A stretch of DNA of 64,000 bases, from the NCBI GenBank assembly GCA_019637435.1, contig JAHBVO010000003.1:496001-560000 (forward strand), written 5' to 3'. Below the pieces are notes generated by a model. It was given only the letters and a program-made list of their open reading frames with translations. It had not been told where the DNA came from and did not search any database. Origin of the DNA: Candidatus Obscuribacterales bacterium. GTDB taxonomy: Bacteria > Cyanobacteriota > Vampirovibrionia > Obscuribacterales > Obscuribacteraceae. This document shows, piece by piece, positions 16,697 to 27,246 of this stretch. Position 1 is the stretch's first letter, and every line of letters starts with the position of its first letter. The position numbers and the translations under genes are program-made.

Positions 16697-19404
16697 GTGC
16701 GGATAGCTTGCTCATTTTTCTGCCTGTACAGGACGCGACGGTGAACCTCTTCAAGCATTCTAGCAACTGCGGCTTTTGCATAGGGGAGTTCGTGCGCCGC
16801 AAAAAACGACCTCAAGTCCTCTTCCTCGTCAGGCTTGTCGAAAGCCGCGCACGCGTATGCCAGATTTGCCATGCTTCGAGGCGGAAACTTCTTGGTAATG
16901 TCAGTCCAGTGTTCCTTCACGAAAGCCCAGGTTCTATGCTTAGTCCTGTGACCGTCCAGCATTCCTGCAAGAACGCGAAATCCATCCTGACTTCGGACTG
17001 TGTCGCTGAGCACCATATTTAGTGTCTTGTCGACGAGCTCCGGTTGAGCAAAATGTGTTAATGAAGATAGGAAGCGCTTTTCGAGCTCCGGTATCTTTTC
17101 GGTTTTAAGCGCCGCAATGATCTCTTCGTATTCCTTCTCTCCACCGTTGTAGGTTGTGACTGTCAGGACTGCCGATGCTACATCTGGTGAAACGGACTGC
17201 CTGTCTGCCATGTATTGTTTGTAGAGTTCGCGCGCTTCGGCGATGGTTTCTGCGTCTTGTCCGAAAGTGCCGAGCAGATTTATGACAGAGCGTCTCAAAT
17301 CCTTGATGTTGTCTTCTTCACCGGGAGTTTCTTTCCACCCTAGATTGTCTTTTACCGGCCCGACGACCGAGCGCATCAGTTTTTCATAATCGTTGTGGTG
17401 TGCGGAATCCAGGTAGACATAAGGATGCCAGCAGAAGTCCATTAGTTTTTCCTGAACTATCGGATTCTTTTCGTCTGTTAATTTGAATAGAACCGAGAGT
17501 TTGTCTTGGACGGGAAGGTTGCCTTTCCAGGTTAATGCGCTTATGTCGCTGAGGAATGCTAGGCGTTCCTCAGGTGACAAATAGTCGAAGTGCTTGAGAA
17601 TTTCTTGTTGGGTTTCGGTCGGATATTGGGTTCTGTAGAAGCCGCGCCCGCCAGCGTTTACAAGCGCCCCGGACCAATCTTTCGGGAGCGTTAGGGATTC
17701 GCTTTTGCCGACCATTAGTTTTGTAAGAGTCTTACCGTTTTCTGTAAACGGTTTCAATTCCCGAACTACCAGTGGGACTTGCCATAGTGAATTGTCTGCT
17801 TCAACGCCTGGCATTCCAAAGAATCTTTTCTGTGTAAGGTCCAGACTGCTGCCACCGCTCGTGGTGTTTAAGATCGGAAAGCCTGGTTGGAAAACCCAGG
17901 ACTTCATGAGCCCGGAAACTGGCAGAGCGCTTGCTTTTCCAATGGATTCCCAGAGGTCTTCGCTGGTGGCATTGCCAAACTCGTGCGCGCTCAGGTAATC
18001 GTGAATTCCCTGTTGAAACTTTTTCTCTCCGACGTAGCTTTCCAGCATCCACAGAATGGATTCGCCTTTGTCGTATGTGATTGAGTCGAACATTTCCGCT
18101 GCCTGTTTTGGGTCGGAAACATCAGAATGAATCGCACGCGTTGCTTGAAGTTCGTCAACTAGCATGCTGCCATTGCGCGTCAGAATTGCTTTTGTGAGTT
18201 CCTGCCATTCCGGGTGAATGGCGTCGACCGTCTTTGTCCCCATCCATGATGCGAAGGCTTCATTCAGCCAGATGTCGTTCCACCAGCGCATTGTGACGAG
18301 GTCTCCGAACCACTGGTGCGCGATCTCATGGGCGACAATCGCGAATACGGTTCTCTTCGCTGAATTGCTGCCGGTCTTCTCATCGACGAGCAGGTTGGCT
18401 TCTCGGAATGTGATGGCGCCAAGGTTTTCCATTGCCCCTGATCTGAAGTCGGGGATTGCTATCAAATCCAATTTGTTGTGTGGATATGGAATGCCGAAAT
18501 ACTCGTGCTGGTATTTCAAAATGTCGCACGCCGCATCGAGCGCGTATTTGCCGAGATGCTCTTTGCCAGCCAGAGCCCAGACGGTCACAGGAATTCCGTT
18601 GACTTCTTTTGTTTCGCCCGGCTTGAAATTGCCGATGATCAGTGCCACCAGATATGATGACATCTTCGGCGATGGCTCGAACGTTATGGTCTCGCGAAGC
18701 TCGCCGGGAGCCGCCAGAGCGTCGGCATAACCCTTTGCGGGTTTCGACGCCTTGCCGTTTGAAAGCGCGATCGAACCCTCATTGACGTGTGCTGTTATCT
18801 TGAATTTTGCCTTCATCTCAGGCTCGTCGAAGCATGGAAACATGCGCCTGGCGTCTGTTGGTTCCATCTGCGTAGTTGCCAACCACTTCTTTTCGCCCTT
18901 GTCGTCAAGATAATGAGAGCGGTAAAAACCTCTTAGTTTATCGTTCAACTCGCCGGTAAATTCGAGGTGGAGCCGGTATAAGCTGTTTTTCTCAAGCGGG
19001 GTTTTGAAGGTTATGCGAACCTGCTCGTGTTCGGCATCTACGGTTACGGAACCGCTCTCCGCTTCGGCTTTGGCGGGAAGGCGCGGCGATTCGCCAACGG
19101 TTTTTATTCGTGTAAGTTTCGCGTCAGTAATCTTGAGATCGATTGCGTTGAGGACAATGGTGTCGGTTTTTTCTTTGGTTGAAACGTCAATCGCGGCTGT
19201 ACCTAGAAAAGTGAAATCGCGCAAATTCGGCGTGAATTCAAGATCGTAGAGGTCAGGGAGGACGGTTTTCGGAAGTCGGTAGCTGGAAGACGCGCTTTTG
19301 GTAGGGGGTTTCGCTGGCTGTCCCTCGGCAAAGCACGCCAAAGGCATTGCGAAGAAGCTGATCGCCAGGCAGCTTGCGAGAGCGACGACCGACTTGGGTT
19401 TCAT
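16651..19404 (-). CDS. Secreted M1-family aminopeptidase
   Basis: The product is 917 residues with a signal peptide (residues 1-26). The exopeptidase motif GAMEN is at 323-327 and the zinc site HEIAH at 359-363, with the third ligand E382 at the exact X18 spacing. A long helical ERAP1-type C-terminal domain follows. Enzymes of this family remove N-terminal residues from peptides. The signal peptide places this one outside the cytoplasm, probably for nutrient peptide use. The ATG has AGAGGAGAT just upstream. It is divergent from signal peptidase I with 136 bases between the starts and is co-directional with the TPR gene it overlaps. Confidence 0.93.
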   Translation of the reverse strand: MKPKSVVALASCLAISFFAMPLACFAEGQPAKPPTKSASSSYRLPKTVLPDLYDLEFTPNLRDFTFLGTAAIDVSTKEKTDTIVLNAIDLKITDAKLTRIKTVGESPRLPAKAEAESGSVTVDAEHEQVRITFKTPLEKNSLYRLHLEFTGELNDKLRGFYRSHYLDDKGEKKWLATTQMEPTDARRMFPCFDEPEMKAKFKITAHVNEGSIALSNGKASKPAKGYADALAAPGELRETITFEPSPKMSSYLVALIIGNFKPGETKEVNGIPVTVWALAGKEHLGKYALDAACDILKYQHEYFGIPYPHNKLDLIAIPDFRSGAMENLGAITFREANLLVDEKTGSNSAKRTVFAIVAHEIAHQWFGDLVTMRWWNDIWLNEAFASWMGTKTVDAIHPEWQELTKAILTRNGSMLVDELQATRAIHSDVSDPKQAAEMFDSITYDKGESILWMLESYVGEKKFQQGIHDYLSAHEFGNATSEDLWESIGKASALPVSGLMKSWVFQPGFPILNTTSGGSSLDLTQKRFFGMPGVEADNSLWQVPLVVRELKPFTENGKTLTKLMVGKSESLTLPKDWSGALVNAGGRGFYRTQYPTETQQEILKHFDYLSPEERLAFLSDISALTWKGNLPVQDKLSVLFKLTDEKNPIVQEKLMDFCWHPYVYLDSAHHNDYEKLMRSVVGPVKDNLGWKETPGEEDNIKDLRRSVINLLGTFGQDAETIAEARELYKQYMADRQSVSPDVASAVLTVTTYNGGEKEYEEIIAALKTEKIPELEKRFLSSLTHFAQPELVDKTLNMVLSDTVRSQDGFRVLAGMLDGHRTKHRTWAFVKEHWTDITKKFPPRSMANLAYACAAFDKPDEEEDLRSFFAAHELPYAKAAVARMLEEVHRRVLYRQKNEQAIRTWVTEQAARATNTTN

Positions 19405-19540
19405 CTCAATCTCCTCTTGTGAAACGGTTTCTCAATTTACCAGGTTTGAATAGAATCGTTATGGTAAATTTTGTGTATTGCATTTGGCAAAAGTCTCGGC
19501 AAGTCGCAAATCTGTTTTTACTACTTCGGGCACGAATTTC

Positions 19541-20386
19541 ATGGACGATAAAATCAAATCGGCTGACGGCGAGATCGGCGAAGGCGAATCCTCTGCGCAT
19601 AGAGGGGCGGACGACTCGACGGCAGAGATTATCGGCGCAGACGGCGAGGATCAGATTGTCAGTGGAGATGGTCAAGATGACGAGCAGCGCGGGATTAAAC
19701 GCTTAGGTCCGAAGAAGGAAGACGAGGAGCCGAAGAAGGAGTCCTCGATGTTGGGCGAGGTTGTTCAAACGCTGGTTATGGCGTTTGCGATCTTCCTTGT
19801 CGTCAAAGCGTTCATCGCTGAAGCGCGCTATATTCCTTCGAGTTCGATGGAGCCGACGCTGAACATAAACGACAGAATTCTAGTTGAAAAACTCACGAGC
19901 CGTTTCTTTGGTCGGCAGGTAGAGCGCGGAGATATTATTGTGTTCTTCCCGCCAACGATTGAAACGGGCGTGCCGGACAATCCGTTGCTGCAGTCGGTAG
20001 GCGGTCTGCCTTTCCTTTCGGAGGGACCGCCTGTGTTTGTGAAACGCGTGGTTGGTATTCCCGGTGATACCATCGAAGTGAAAAGCGGTCAGGGTGTTTT
20101 TATCAATGGGAAAAAACTTGACGAGCCGTATGTCAAAGAACTTCCGCAGTATGACTTGAAATTGATGAGTGACATCGGCGGCATGGCGTCGACGCAGCAA
20201 CTAATCCAACCGTATGCTGACAGCAATGCACCAATTGTGGTGCCTGACGGGCAATTATTTATGATGGGCGACAACCGCAATCACAGCGCCGATAGTCATG
20301 TTTGGGGCTTTCTGGACAAGTCTCGAATCGTAGGCCGGTCTTGTGCGGTTTTCTGGCAAGATAAGTGGTTGCATTTCGGCCAGTAG
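19541..20386 (+). CDS. lepB: Signal peptidase I
   Basis: The product is 281 residues. An unusual acidic N-terminal extension of about 70 residues (rich in D, E, G) precedes a single membrane segment at about 76-93. The catalytic site has Ser102 in S-S-S-M-E-P-T-L and the general base Lys168 in V-K-R-V-V-G-I-P-G-D. The box E motif GDNRNHSADSHVWG follows near residue 246. It is anchored in the inner membrane and cleaves signal peptides of Sec and Tat substrates, many of which are encoded around it. The start is the ATG at 19541; a longer frame exists without ribosome site. Confidence 0.92.
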   Translation: MDDKIKSADGEIGEGESSAHRGADDSTAEIIGADGEDQIVSGDGQDDEQRGIKRLGPKKEDEEPKKESSMLGEVVQTLVMAFAIFLVVKAFIAEARYIPSSSMEPTLNINDRILVEKLTSRFFGRQVERGDIIVFFPPTIETGVPDNPLLQSVGGLPFLSEGPPVFVKRVVGIPGDTIEVKSGQGVFINGKKLDEPYVKELPQYDLKLMSDIGGMASTQQLIQPYADSNAPIVVPDGQLFMMGDNRNHSADSHVWGFLDKSRIVGRSCAVFWQDKWLHFGQ

Positions 20387-20451
20387 GCTCAATGTCTCTT
20401 CGAGACCATCTGCTTGACCGACAGCGGTAACTTAAGTGCTGCCCCCTTCGC

Positions 20452-20590
20452 TACTATAGAGTACCGTGTACGTTGCGCCCCGAAAGCCGCTACTACCTCG
20501 GGTCTGCGCCGTCGCGTCTAATAATGCCGACCTCCGTGTCTACGACAGAATGCCGGATTCGCCGAAAAGCGTCATTCTGTCGTAGACAAA
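20452..20590. repeat. Repeat element, left-half copy C
   Basis: The TACTATAGAG box at 20452 is followed after 83 nt by the 56-nt core at 20535-20590. In this copy the core carries a perfect 16-base inverted repeat (20537-20552 with 20573-20588; ends TGTCTACG and CGTAGACA), the best hairpin of the family. It sits between the convergent lepB and adhesin genes. The right box is absent, because its expected position falls inside the end of the adhesin gene. Confidence 0.8.
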
Positions 20591-20678
20591 TTTGACGGGC
20601 CGCGTTTGCGCCTCTAAGTTTATTTACAGCAGTCAAACCGTTTAGCGAAACTGCTAAGGTGCTTTACCCGGAGCCGGT

Positions 20679-23600
20679 TTAAAGCTCTGCCATGCAGGTC
20701 ACCTGTGGTTTCGGGTGACGGCAGAACTGGCTGCCGCCGGACTGCAGGTGCATCAGCACTGCTGTTGTTTTCAGCAGTTGCTTTGCTGTTCGTCTGGCGT
20801 GTGGCTGGTTCGATTGCATGAGCTCGCGCAGCGGAAGTATTGCGGACATCGCTGAGGGAATCGAATATTGGCTACTGAAGGCTTTTAAACCGTTCTCGAG
20901 CGACTGCGACGAAACGTACCGGTGGCTGATCGCATCAGCCGGGTTAATCTCTGCCAGGCTGCCAATCGAATCCTTTGCAATCAAAGCACTTTCGCCCGGC
21001 AATACTTTTATGCGCTTGCCACCGGCTGTGATGCTTACGGAATTGCTGTTCTGATCGTGGAGATTGTAGACAGCAATGCCGTCGGAGAAGGCCAGCACAA
21101 GAGCTACAGAGCCTGCACCGACCTTTACCGATCCGAATTGAGTTTCAATACATCTGTCCTTCTCCGGCGCGGCAAGGATGCTTCCCTTCTGCAGGCTGAA
21201 GCTGGATACTGATGAGAAGCCCGTTTCGAGGGTTCCGGGGATAGCGCCGCTTTCGAGTTCTGTTTCGCTCTTCCAGCCTTTCTTGAATCTGGTACCAAAC
21301 CCGGTGGCGGTGATAATGGGCGACGGCGAACCGGAGATTGTGTTTATCAAACCTATTTCGTCGGAGGAGAACGCATGTGCGCCTGTCTGTCCGGCTGCAA
21401 TCTCGAGGAGCATCTCGGCGTTTTGGATTTGAGAATCAAATGTGTTTGTTAAACCGAGTGAAATTGAAGGTTGAATCTCAGGCAAAACCGCCGCAGAGTC
21501 AATCGGTGTAACACCGGCAATGGCTCGGGTGGCGAAAATCTGGCTGCCATTTGCGCCGCGTCGCGTAACATCGGTCATGGCCGACAGTGCCGGCGCCGGG
21601 GCGGGTGGGTCTGCCGTTATCGTGACACCATCCTCGATTACAATTGCTGCCGGTCCTGCCTTACCAGCGCTGAAGATGACGTTGCCATTGATCAAATTTA
21701 TAGTGCTGGAACCGTTCGCCGTGATGCCGTTGTTGAAGAAAACAGTTCCGCCGGAACCATTAACCGTCACACCTACAGGAGTTGTGCCGGGCACTAGGGG
21801 CGGTGGCAAGGTTCCAATTACGAATTGAACAGTGCCTCCACCGACAGAAGTTGAGAAGCTCGCAACAGAAGACAAAAAGCCTAAATTGATAGAGGAGCCC
21901 TTGCCCTTGCCCAGGTTGTTGAGCGTAATCTCGCCATCTGAGGAGGTTATGCTGGCAAATGCGTTAAGATTCATCGCGCCACCACTGGTGGTGATAGTGA
22001 CCGATTTGCCAGACGCGTCTGCAATATTGATTCCTGCGGCTGCGGAGACGTTGACGTCTCCTCCTCCTGTGACGTCCAATTCTAGCGCCGTCTTCTTAGC
22101 CAGGCTCGAGATGTTTACGGACCCGGATGAGCCGACTGCTGCTTGAGCTGTCAGGTTGGTGGTTTGGACGGACAGGGGAATAGCGCCGCTTCCGATTGCT
22201 CCCGCGGAACTAGTCAAGTCGACTGCGCTTGTCGGGCTATCGCTGGTCAGGATTTTTACCTTCGTAGATGCTTGTGTGATATCTCCTGTTGTCGCTTGGA
22301 GATCGACAGAATTTGTTGATTTGGTTGAGCCTATGCTCGTGTTCAAGGCGATCTCACCGCTCCTTATAGCGATGTTTTGCGCCGAGCTAAGTTTTGCGTT
22401 GACTGTCACCAGATCGTCTGAGGTCAAAGATACGTTGCCTTTAGAGGTGCTCTCCACAAAATTGAGAGGACCAGCTGCCGAATTATTCGCGCTCACGTCG
22501 CCTGCGGCGTTCAGCGAGAGGTTGATTGCAGCGGTCTTGATGGGGGTGGCGAGACTTCCGATTGTTCCGGCGTCTGCAAACAAAACAATTGTGCCTGCAG
22601 ATAGCCCGCTCGAGGCCGGATTGTTCTGTATGGAAGAGCCAGCTCCTTTTCCTGTGCTTATTTCAATTTTGCCGGCGTTACTGGTAGTGACACTTCCGGC
22701 CGCACCGAGGTTGATGATACTGTCGACCCCGGTGCTTGTGAGTATGACATTGAAACCGCTGATAGCGTTGTTGATCTGAATGGCGCCGGTCGATTCGAAA
22801 ATGAACTCTCCGGAGGTAGAGCCGGAGGCGCCCAGAGCGACCGCGGCTGCAGTATTGGAGAGGTTTACGCTGTCGCCACCATTGGCGGTGATGGTTTGAG
22901 CGCTGATGCCGAGTGCCTTCTTGCCGCCAATCACCCCGGTTTGTGTCGAGAGATTGAGAGTATTCGCTGTTATCGATTTCTTGCTTGTAATATCACCGGT
23001 GCCTGTAACGGTCAAACTAACCTGGCTGGTATTCGCGTTGCCCAGTACGTTGTTGAGAGTGATGCTTCCGTCGTTGGCACTGAATGCGATACTATCGAAA
23101 CCGAGAAGATCTTTTGAGATGGTCACTCCGCCACCATTATTGGTGACAGTCAGGTCGCCGGCTGAACTGCCCGTGGCGATTACCGTACCAAGGATTCCGT
23201 TAGTGCCTTTCTTCGCGCCGAACTCAAAGGCTGTGGAACTGTTGGATTGAAGAACAACGTTGCCACTTGCTCCGCTATTGCTGCCGCCGCTAACGTTGAG
23301 ATCGCCTGTGATTAGAAGAGTTCCTGGTCCACTCTCGCCGGCTACCAGCGTGACATTAGTGCCGCCAGCGTCTGCCGCGAACGGGCTGATGTTCAGTGCG
23401 TTCGTAGCGACGGACAGGTTGCCGCCGGTGATGATACTGACGTTGCTCTGCGAGAGAATTTGGCTTCCGGCGCTGATTGAGAATTGACCGTTAGCGGTTC
23501 CGATCGTCAAGGGTGCCGTGCCAAGCTGATGTAGCGATAAAGAGCCGGCGCCGTCCCCTTGTCTTACGCTCAAGTTGACATTCTGTGTCGCGTCTGCGAC

Positions 23601-26600
23601 CAGTTGTCCGGCTTCGATTGAAATAACACCGCCTGTTCCGGAAACGTCGGTGGAACCGGCATTTACAGCGCCATTGCTGATGGTGACGATCTGGTTTGCT
23701 GCTGCTTTGAAGTTGATGTTTCCGCCGTTGGATCCAAACGAGCCGGTGGCGGATAGTAGATAATCACTTCCTAGTGAAACGTTTGTTTGTCCGCCGCGAA
23801 GTTCAAGTGTGATCGAACCGCCGGCGCCTCCGTCGATACCGTCAGCATAGAGCGACAGAGGAGCCGGTCCAGTGATGGAAATGTCTCTTGCTTTGAGAGT
23901 CAAGGCACCGCCGTTGAAGCCGGAAGTCCCTTGCACGCTCAACAAATTGGTGGGCAATTGGATGTCTGAGTCGCCGGCGTCGATTAACAGAGTTCCGCCT
24001 CTGCCGTTGCCGGGCGCGTACTGGATGTTGCTCAGTGAGTTGATGTTGATGTCTTGATTTGAGATGAGATAGATTATTCCACCGTTCGTCGTTCCGTTTG
24101 CCGAGATCGAGTTGACGGAGTTTGTCCCGGCGCTGCCGATGTTGAGTGTGGTGCTGCCGAGCGCAGTTATATAAGCTACTCCGCCGCTGCCGGATGGAGA
24201 GGACGCTGTGAGATTGTTGAGATGGACGTTGTTGCCCGCGAGCACATAAATGCCTGCTCCTACCGCTCTGAGGTCGTTTGCGGATATATCTGCGGTATTC
24301 AATGTCGAGGTGGTGTTAAACGGATCGCCAGAGAAAATCTGGGCTACCTGTAGACTGATGTTTATGTTGCCTGATGGCGCTACATATGGTTGAGCTGCCT
24401 GCAGTTGCACTCCACCGGGACCGAGTGCTGGCAATGGGCTGGGATTGGAACCGGTAGAGTCGATATCTCCTACCGAGATGGCGGTTCCTGAGGTTTTGCC
24501 GGCCACTATTTTGACTGTTCCATCGAGGCCGCTGCCGTTTGTTCCTGAAAGGATCGGCACATTGGTCGGAACCCTAATGTCGCCGGAGTTGTCACTGCCT
24601 GCGAACGCTGCGAGCGTGATACCGAATGTGGAACCAGTTGTAACTGGTGCGCTGCGAAGTTCCGTTATCGGATTTGTTTCAAAATCGATTTTCCCTCCGG
24701 TCGCGGATGCACCGGTTATGCTGACCGTGTCGCCGTTTGTGGTGAATTCTGCTCCGGCAAAAATGGACAATGCGCCGCTCTGTAGCGTGGTCGCGGAAGT
24801 TCTTATCGCCAGACCAGAAGCCGCCGATACGATGTCGTGTCCGGAGAAGATTCCGATGCCGCCTGGCGCAAGAACATCACCGTAAAGGGAAATTGTGTCG
24901 CCTGCGGCAAGGCCAATGCCGAGAGATGTGGCGGTTGACTGCAAAACGCCGAGAGCGTCTATTGTCGAATCCGTAGCAACTGAGATTCTGCCCGATGACA
25001 TGACATCGCCGTTGATCACGATGTCCGCATTGCCCGGGTTCAAGAAGCTTCCGACCAGGAAGTTACCGGTCGTTATTGCGCCAGCCGAGTTGATGGTCAT
25101 TACATTAGACGAGTTGCCCAGAAATTCGGGATTTCCATTGGAGATGAAGACGTTGGCGGCACCAGCTCCGCCACTGTGACTGATACTACCGATGTTGATT
25201 CCAATCCCTGAAGTTGCACCGGCGGCGATTGAGACTAAACCATTTACGCCAGTGCCATTGCCACTGGCGTCGATATTGCTTCCACTGGGCAGGAGTACGT
25301 TGCCTGTGCTTGCGTTGATACCGTACGCCGCCAGGATGATGTTTCCTCCGGCGTTGTTTCCTGTTGTGGAGTTGCTGTTGATTGCTAATGTCGCACCAGC
25401 ATTGCTGAAATCGATGCTGCCACCGGTGGCGCTAGCGCCTGTGAAGGAGATGTTGCCGGTCGTTGGCGTACCGGGAGGGAGTGAGGTCGTCTGTTCGGCC
25501 AGGTTGCCTGTAACGTTGGCGCCGGCGACGATAGTGATATCGTAACCCTTGCCTGCGCCATCCTGGGCTTGAATCAGGCTGACTCCTGACGTCGCGACGA
25601 TGCTTCCACTTGCTACGATGGCGAGTGCTTCTCCGACCGAGATGTCACCGGTCAAAGTGATGTTGCCTGCAGCGTTGAAGTAGGTGGGGTCACCGGTCAA
25701 GCATTGCTGGCCGATGATAAGGTTGTCCGTATTGGCATTGACGTGAACAGCGATGCCTGATGAAACAACTTCGCCGGTGAGTTTTTCTACAGTGACGTCG
25801 GCCAACCCATTTCCGGCATTGATCAACAATCTGCGCGAAAGGAGATCGCCACCACTTATGGTGGTATTGGCGGTGCCGTTGTACTCGGCTGTCCTGATGC
25901 TGATGTCCCCATTTGAAGCGGAGATTACGCCGCCGCTGTTGTCGATATGAAGGCTTTGCGAGTTGGATGAATTTAAAACGATGTTTCCGAACTGCGAGGA
26001 GATTGTTCCGCTGTTGGATATGTTTTTAGATTCAAGTGATACGTCGTGCACAGCCGAGATGTTTCCGCCGTGATTGGTTAGGTTACCACCGGATTTGATG
26101 GCAAGACTGCCGGAGCTGCTAATCGTGCCCGCGTTGTCGAAATCTGTAACTGTGGACATGGTGAGGTCAACAGTTGACGCTCTGGAGCGGTCGATAGTTG
26201 TTATCGTTCCGGTTGCCTGGTTGTCGATGCTCTGGGCGGATATGACTGCCTGTCCGCTGTTGCCGCGAACGGTTTGGCTCACAGTTCCGTAGTTGATGAG
26301 GTTGCCAGAAATGTCGATTTGCGTGCGGCTGTTGACTCTATCAACTGATTGAACAGCTTCCGGGATGACCACGTTGTGGATTGAATTTGCCTGTCGGCCG
26401 CTTGTTAAGTTCGAAAGCGAGAATGTGCCACCAGTCGCCTTGCCGCTTTGGTCAACTGTGAGCGTCTGTCCTCTGCCCGTTTGAGCCTGTTGGAATGAAA
26501 CAAACTCTGCAGCGGAAACGCTGTCACCCTGCTGGATGGTCTTTATTGAGTCTCCCACCTGAATGGTGACCGACGGACCGCGCCTGAACATATCTTGCTG

Positions 26601-26879
26601 GATCACAATGGAAGCGAGGCTTGAACTGAGATCTAGATCGATCGGCGTTATCGAAGGGGCACTGTATGTGTTTATGACCGGCTGGTTGCGGCTTTCGTTT
26701 CTCAAATTCAGACGCGCCTGCGCGTTCTGCAGTTTCAAATTGTGGAAACCGACATGCGGCACGCGACCTTGGCGATCGAACTGATTGTCGTGTGCTAGTG
26801 CCGGCGCGGCAAATTGCTGGATTAGCACAGCCGAAGAGAACAGTTTCACGCCAAGCGAGAGCGACGTATCTTTATTCAT
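20679..26879 (-). CDS. Giant beta-solenoid adhesin-like surface protein
   Basis: The product is 2066 residues. ATG at 26879 has TTGGAGT upstream and opens a signal peptide of about 29 residues (ending APALA). From about residue 60 to 1800 the protein is Gly/Ser/Thr/Asn-rich with repeating short strands (for example I-T-L-x-G-D-I, G-N-I-x-L, S-G-G-N-L), the pattern of right-handed beta-helices in filamentous haemagglutinin-like proteins. Residues about 1890-1985 resemble a FecR-type domain (Q-K-G-S-I-L..., F-G-S-V-K-V-G-A-G-S). There is no autotransporter barrel, LPXTG or Por tail at the end. It is probably exported and held at the surface by an unknown route. It lies between two repeat clusters. 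Confidence 0.75.
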   Translation of the reverse strand: MNKDTSLSLGVKLFSSAVLIQQFAAPALAHDNQFDRQGRVPHVGFHNLKLQNAQARLNLRNESRNQPVINTYSAPSITPIDLDLSSSLASIVIQQDMFRRGPSVTIQVGDSIKTIQQGDSVSAAEFVSFQQAQTGRGQTLTVDQSGKATGGTFSLSNLTSGRQANSIHNVVIPEAVQSVDRVNSRTQIDISGNLINYGTVSQTVRGNSGQAVISAQSIDNQATGTITTIDRSRASTVDLTMSTVTDFDNAGTISSSGSLAIKSGGNLTNHGGNISAVHDVSLESKNISNSGTISSQFGNIVLNSSNSQSLHIDNSGGVISASNGDISIRTAEYNGTANTTISGGDLLSRRLLINAGNGLADVTVEKLTGEVVSSGIAVHVNANTDNLIIGQQCLTGDPTYFNAAGNITLTGDISVGEALAIVASGSIVATSGVSLIQAQDGAGKGYDITIVAGANVTGNLAEQTTSLPPGTPTTGNISFTGASATGGSIDFSNAGATLAINSNSTTGNNAGGNIILAAYGINASTGNVLLPSGSNIDASGNGTGVNGLVSIAAGATSGIGINIGSISHSGGAGAANVFISNGNPEFLGNSSNVMTINSAGAITTGNFLVGSFLNPGNADIVINGDVMSSGRISVATDSTIDALGVLQSTATSLGIGLAAGDTISLYGDVLAPGGIGIFSGHDIVSAASGLAIRTSATTLQSGALSIFAGAEFTTNGDTVSITGASATGGKIDFETNPITELRSAPVTTGSTFGITLAAFAGSDNSGDIRVPTNVPILSGTNGSGLDGTVKIVAGKTSGTAISVGDIDSTGSNPSPLPALGPGGVQLQAAQPYVAPSGNINISLQVAQIFSGDPFNTTSTLNTADISANDLRAVGAGIYVLAGNNVHLNNLTASSPSGSGGVAYITALGSTTLNIGSAGTNSVNSISANGTTNGGIIYLISNQDININSLSNIQYAPGNGRGGTLLIDAGDSDIQLPTNLLSVQGTSGFNGGALTLKARDISITGPAPLSLYADGIDGGAGGSITLELRGGQTNVSLGSDYLLSATGSFGSNGGNINFKAAANQIVTISNGAVNAGSTDVSGTGGVISIEAGQLVADATQNVNLSVRQGDGAGSLSLHQLGTAPLTIGTANGQFSISAGSQILSQSNVSIITGGNLSVATNALNISPFAADAGGTNVTLVAGESGPGTLLITGDLNVSGGSNSGASGNVVLQSNSSTAFEFGAKKGTNGILGTVIATGSSAGDLTVTNNGGGVTISKDLLGFDSIAFSANDGSITLNNVLGNANTSQVSLTVTGTGDITSKKSITANTLNLSTQTGVIGGKKALGISAQTITANGGDSVNLSNTAAAVALGASGSTSGEFIFESTGAIQINNAISGFNVILTSTGVDSIINLGAAGSVTTSNAGKIEISTGKGAGSSIQNNPASSGLSAGTIVLFADAGTIGSLATPIKTAAINLSLNAAGDVSANNSAAGPLNFVESTSKGNVSLTSDDLVTVNAKLSSAQNIAIRSGEIALNTSIGSTKSTNSVDLQATTGDITQASTKVKILTSDSPTSAVDLTSSAGAIGSGAIPLSVQTTNLTAQAAVGSSGSVNISSLAKKTALELDVTGGGDVNVSAAAGINIADASGKSVTITTSGGAMNLNAFASITSSDGEITLNNLGKGKGSSINLGFLSSVASFSTSVGGGTVQFVIGTLPPPLVPGTTPVGVTVNGSGGTVFFNNGITANGSSTINLINGNVIFSAGKAGPAAIVIEDGVTITADPPAPAPALSAMTDVTRRGANGSQIFATRAIAGVTPIDSAAVLPEIQPSISLGLTNTFDSQIQNAEMLLEIAAGQTGAHAFSSDEIGLINTISGSPSPIITATGFGTRFKKGWKSETELESGAIPGTLETGFSSVSSFSLQKGSILAAPEKDRCIETQFGSVKVGAGSVALVLAFSDGIAVYNLHDQNSNSVSITAGGKRIKVLPGESALIAKDSIGSLAEINPADAISHRYVSSQSLENGLKAFSSQYSIPSAMSAILPLRELMQSNQPHARRTAKQLLKTTAVLMHLQSGGSQFCRHPKPQVTCMAEL

Positions 26880-27093
26880 AGAGAACTCCAATAAAACTGC
26901 CCCAATCGCCGTTACACAGGCACGAGTGCCTGGGCGAAATTGAGGTGGTGAGCGCAACGTGCAGATTATATTACTATGTCGCGAAACTTTCATTACGCCC
27001 TCTTGCTATTTAGGGCTGCGCATAAGAAAGGGCTCGAAACCGGCTGGATCACTACTATAGAGCTCCGAACAAGACGGGCTCGAAACGGATTGC

Positions 27094-27232
27094 TACTATA
27101 GAGCTTCGCACAAGATAGGTTCCGAAACCGGGCATAAGCCGAGACTCTCAGTCCAAGCCCTCCTTCACTGCATTCGTTTGTCTACGCCTGAATGCCGGAA
27201 TTCGCGAAATCCGTCGCTCTCCCGTAGCCAAA
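27094..27232. repeat. Repeat element, left-half copy D with degenerate tandem boxes
   Basis: The TACTATA box at 27094 and the core at 27177-27232 are 83 nt apart. Upstream, the first ~40 nt of the element (GCTACTATAGAGCTCCG...GGGCTCGAAACGG) are repeated at 27053, with a more degenerate version starting near 27004. The right-hand box is missing; copy E begins 15 bases after the core. Confidence 0.75.
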
Positions 27233-27246
27233 TCCGTCCGGACTGC

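Noticed and set aside
21471..25545. Forward-strand hydrophobic frames of 100-207 codons
   Set aside because: They are antisense to the adhesin gene and arise from its Gly/Ser/Thr codon use.
27004..27120. Tandem units with GGGCTCGAAAC looking like tRNA T-arms or a CRISPR array
   Set aside because: There is no tRNA fold, and unit length and spacing are irregular with decaying sequence; they belong to the left end of the repeat element.
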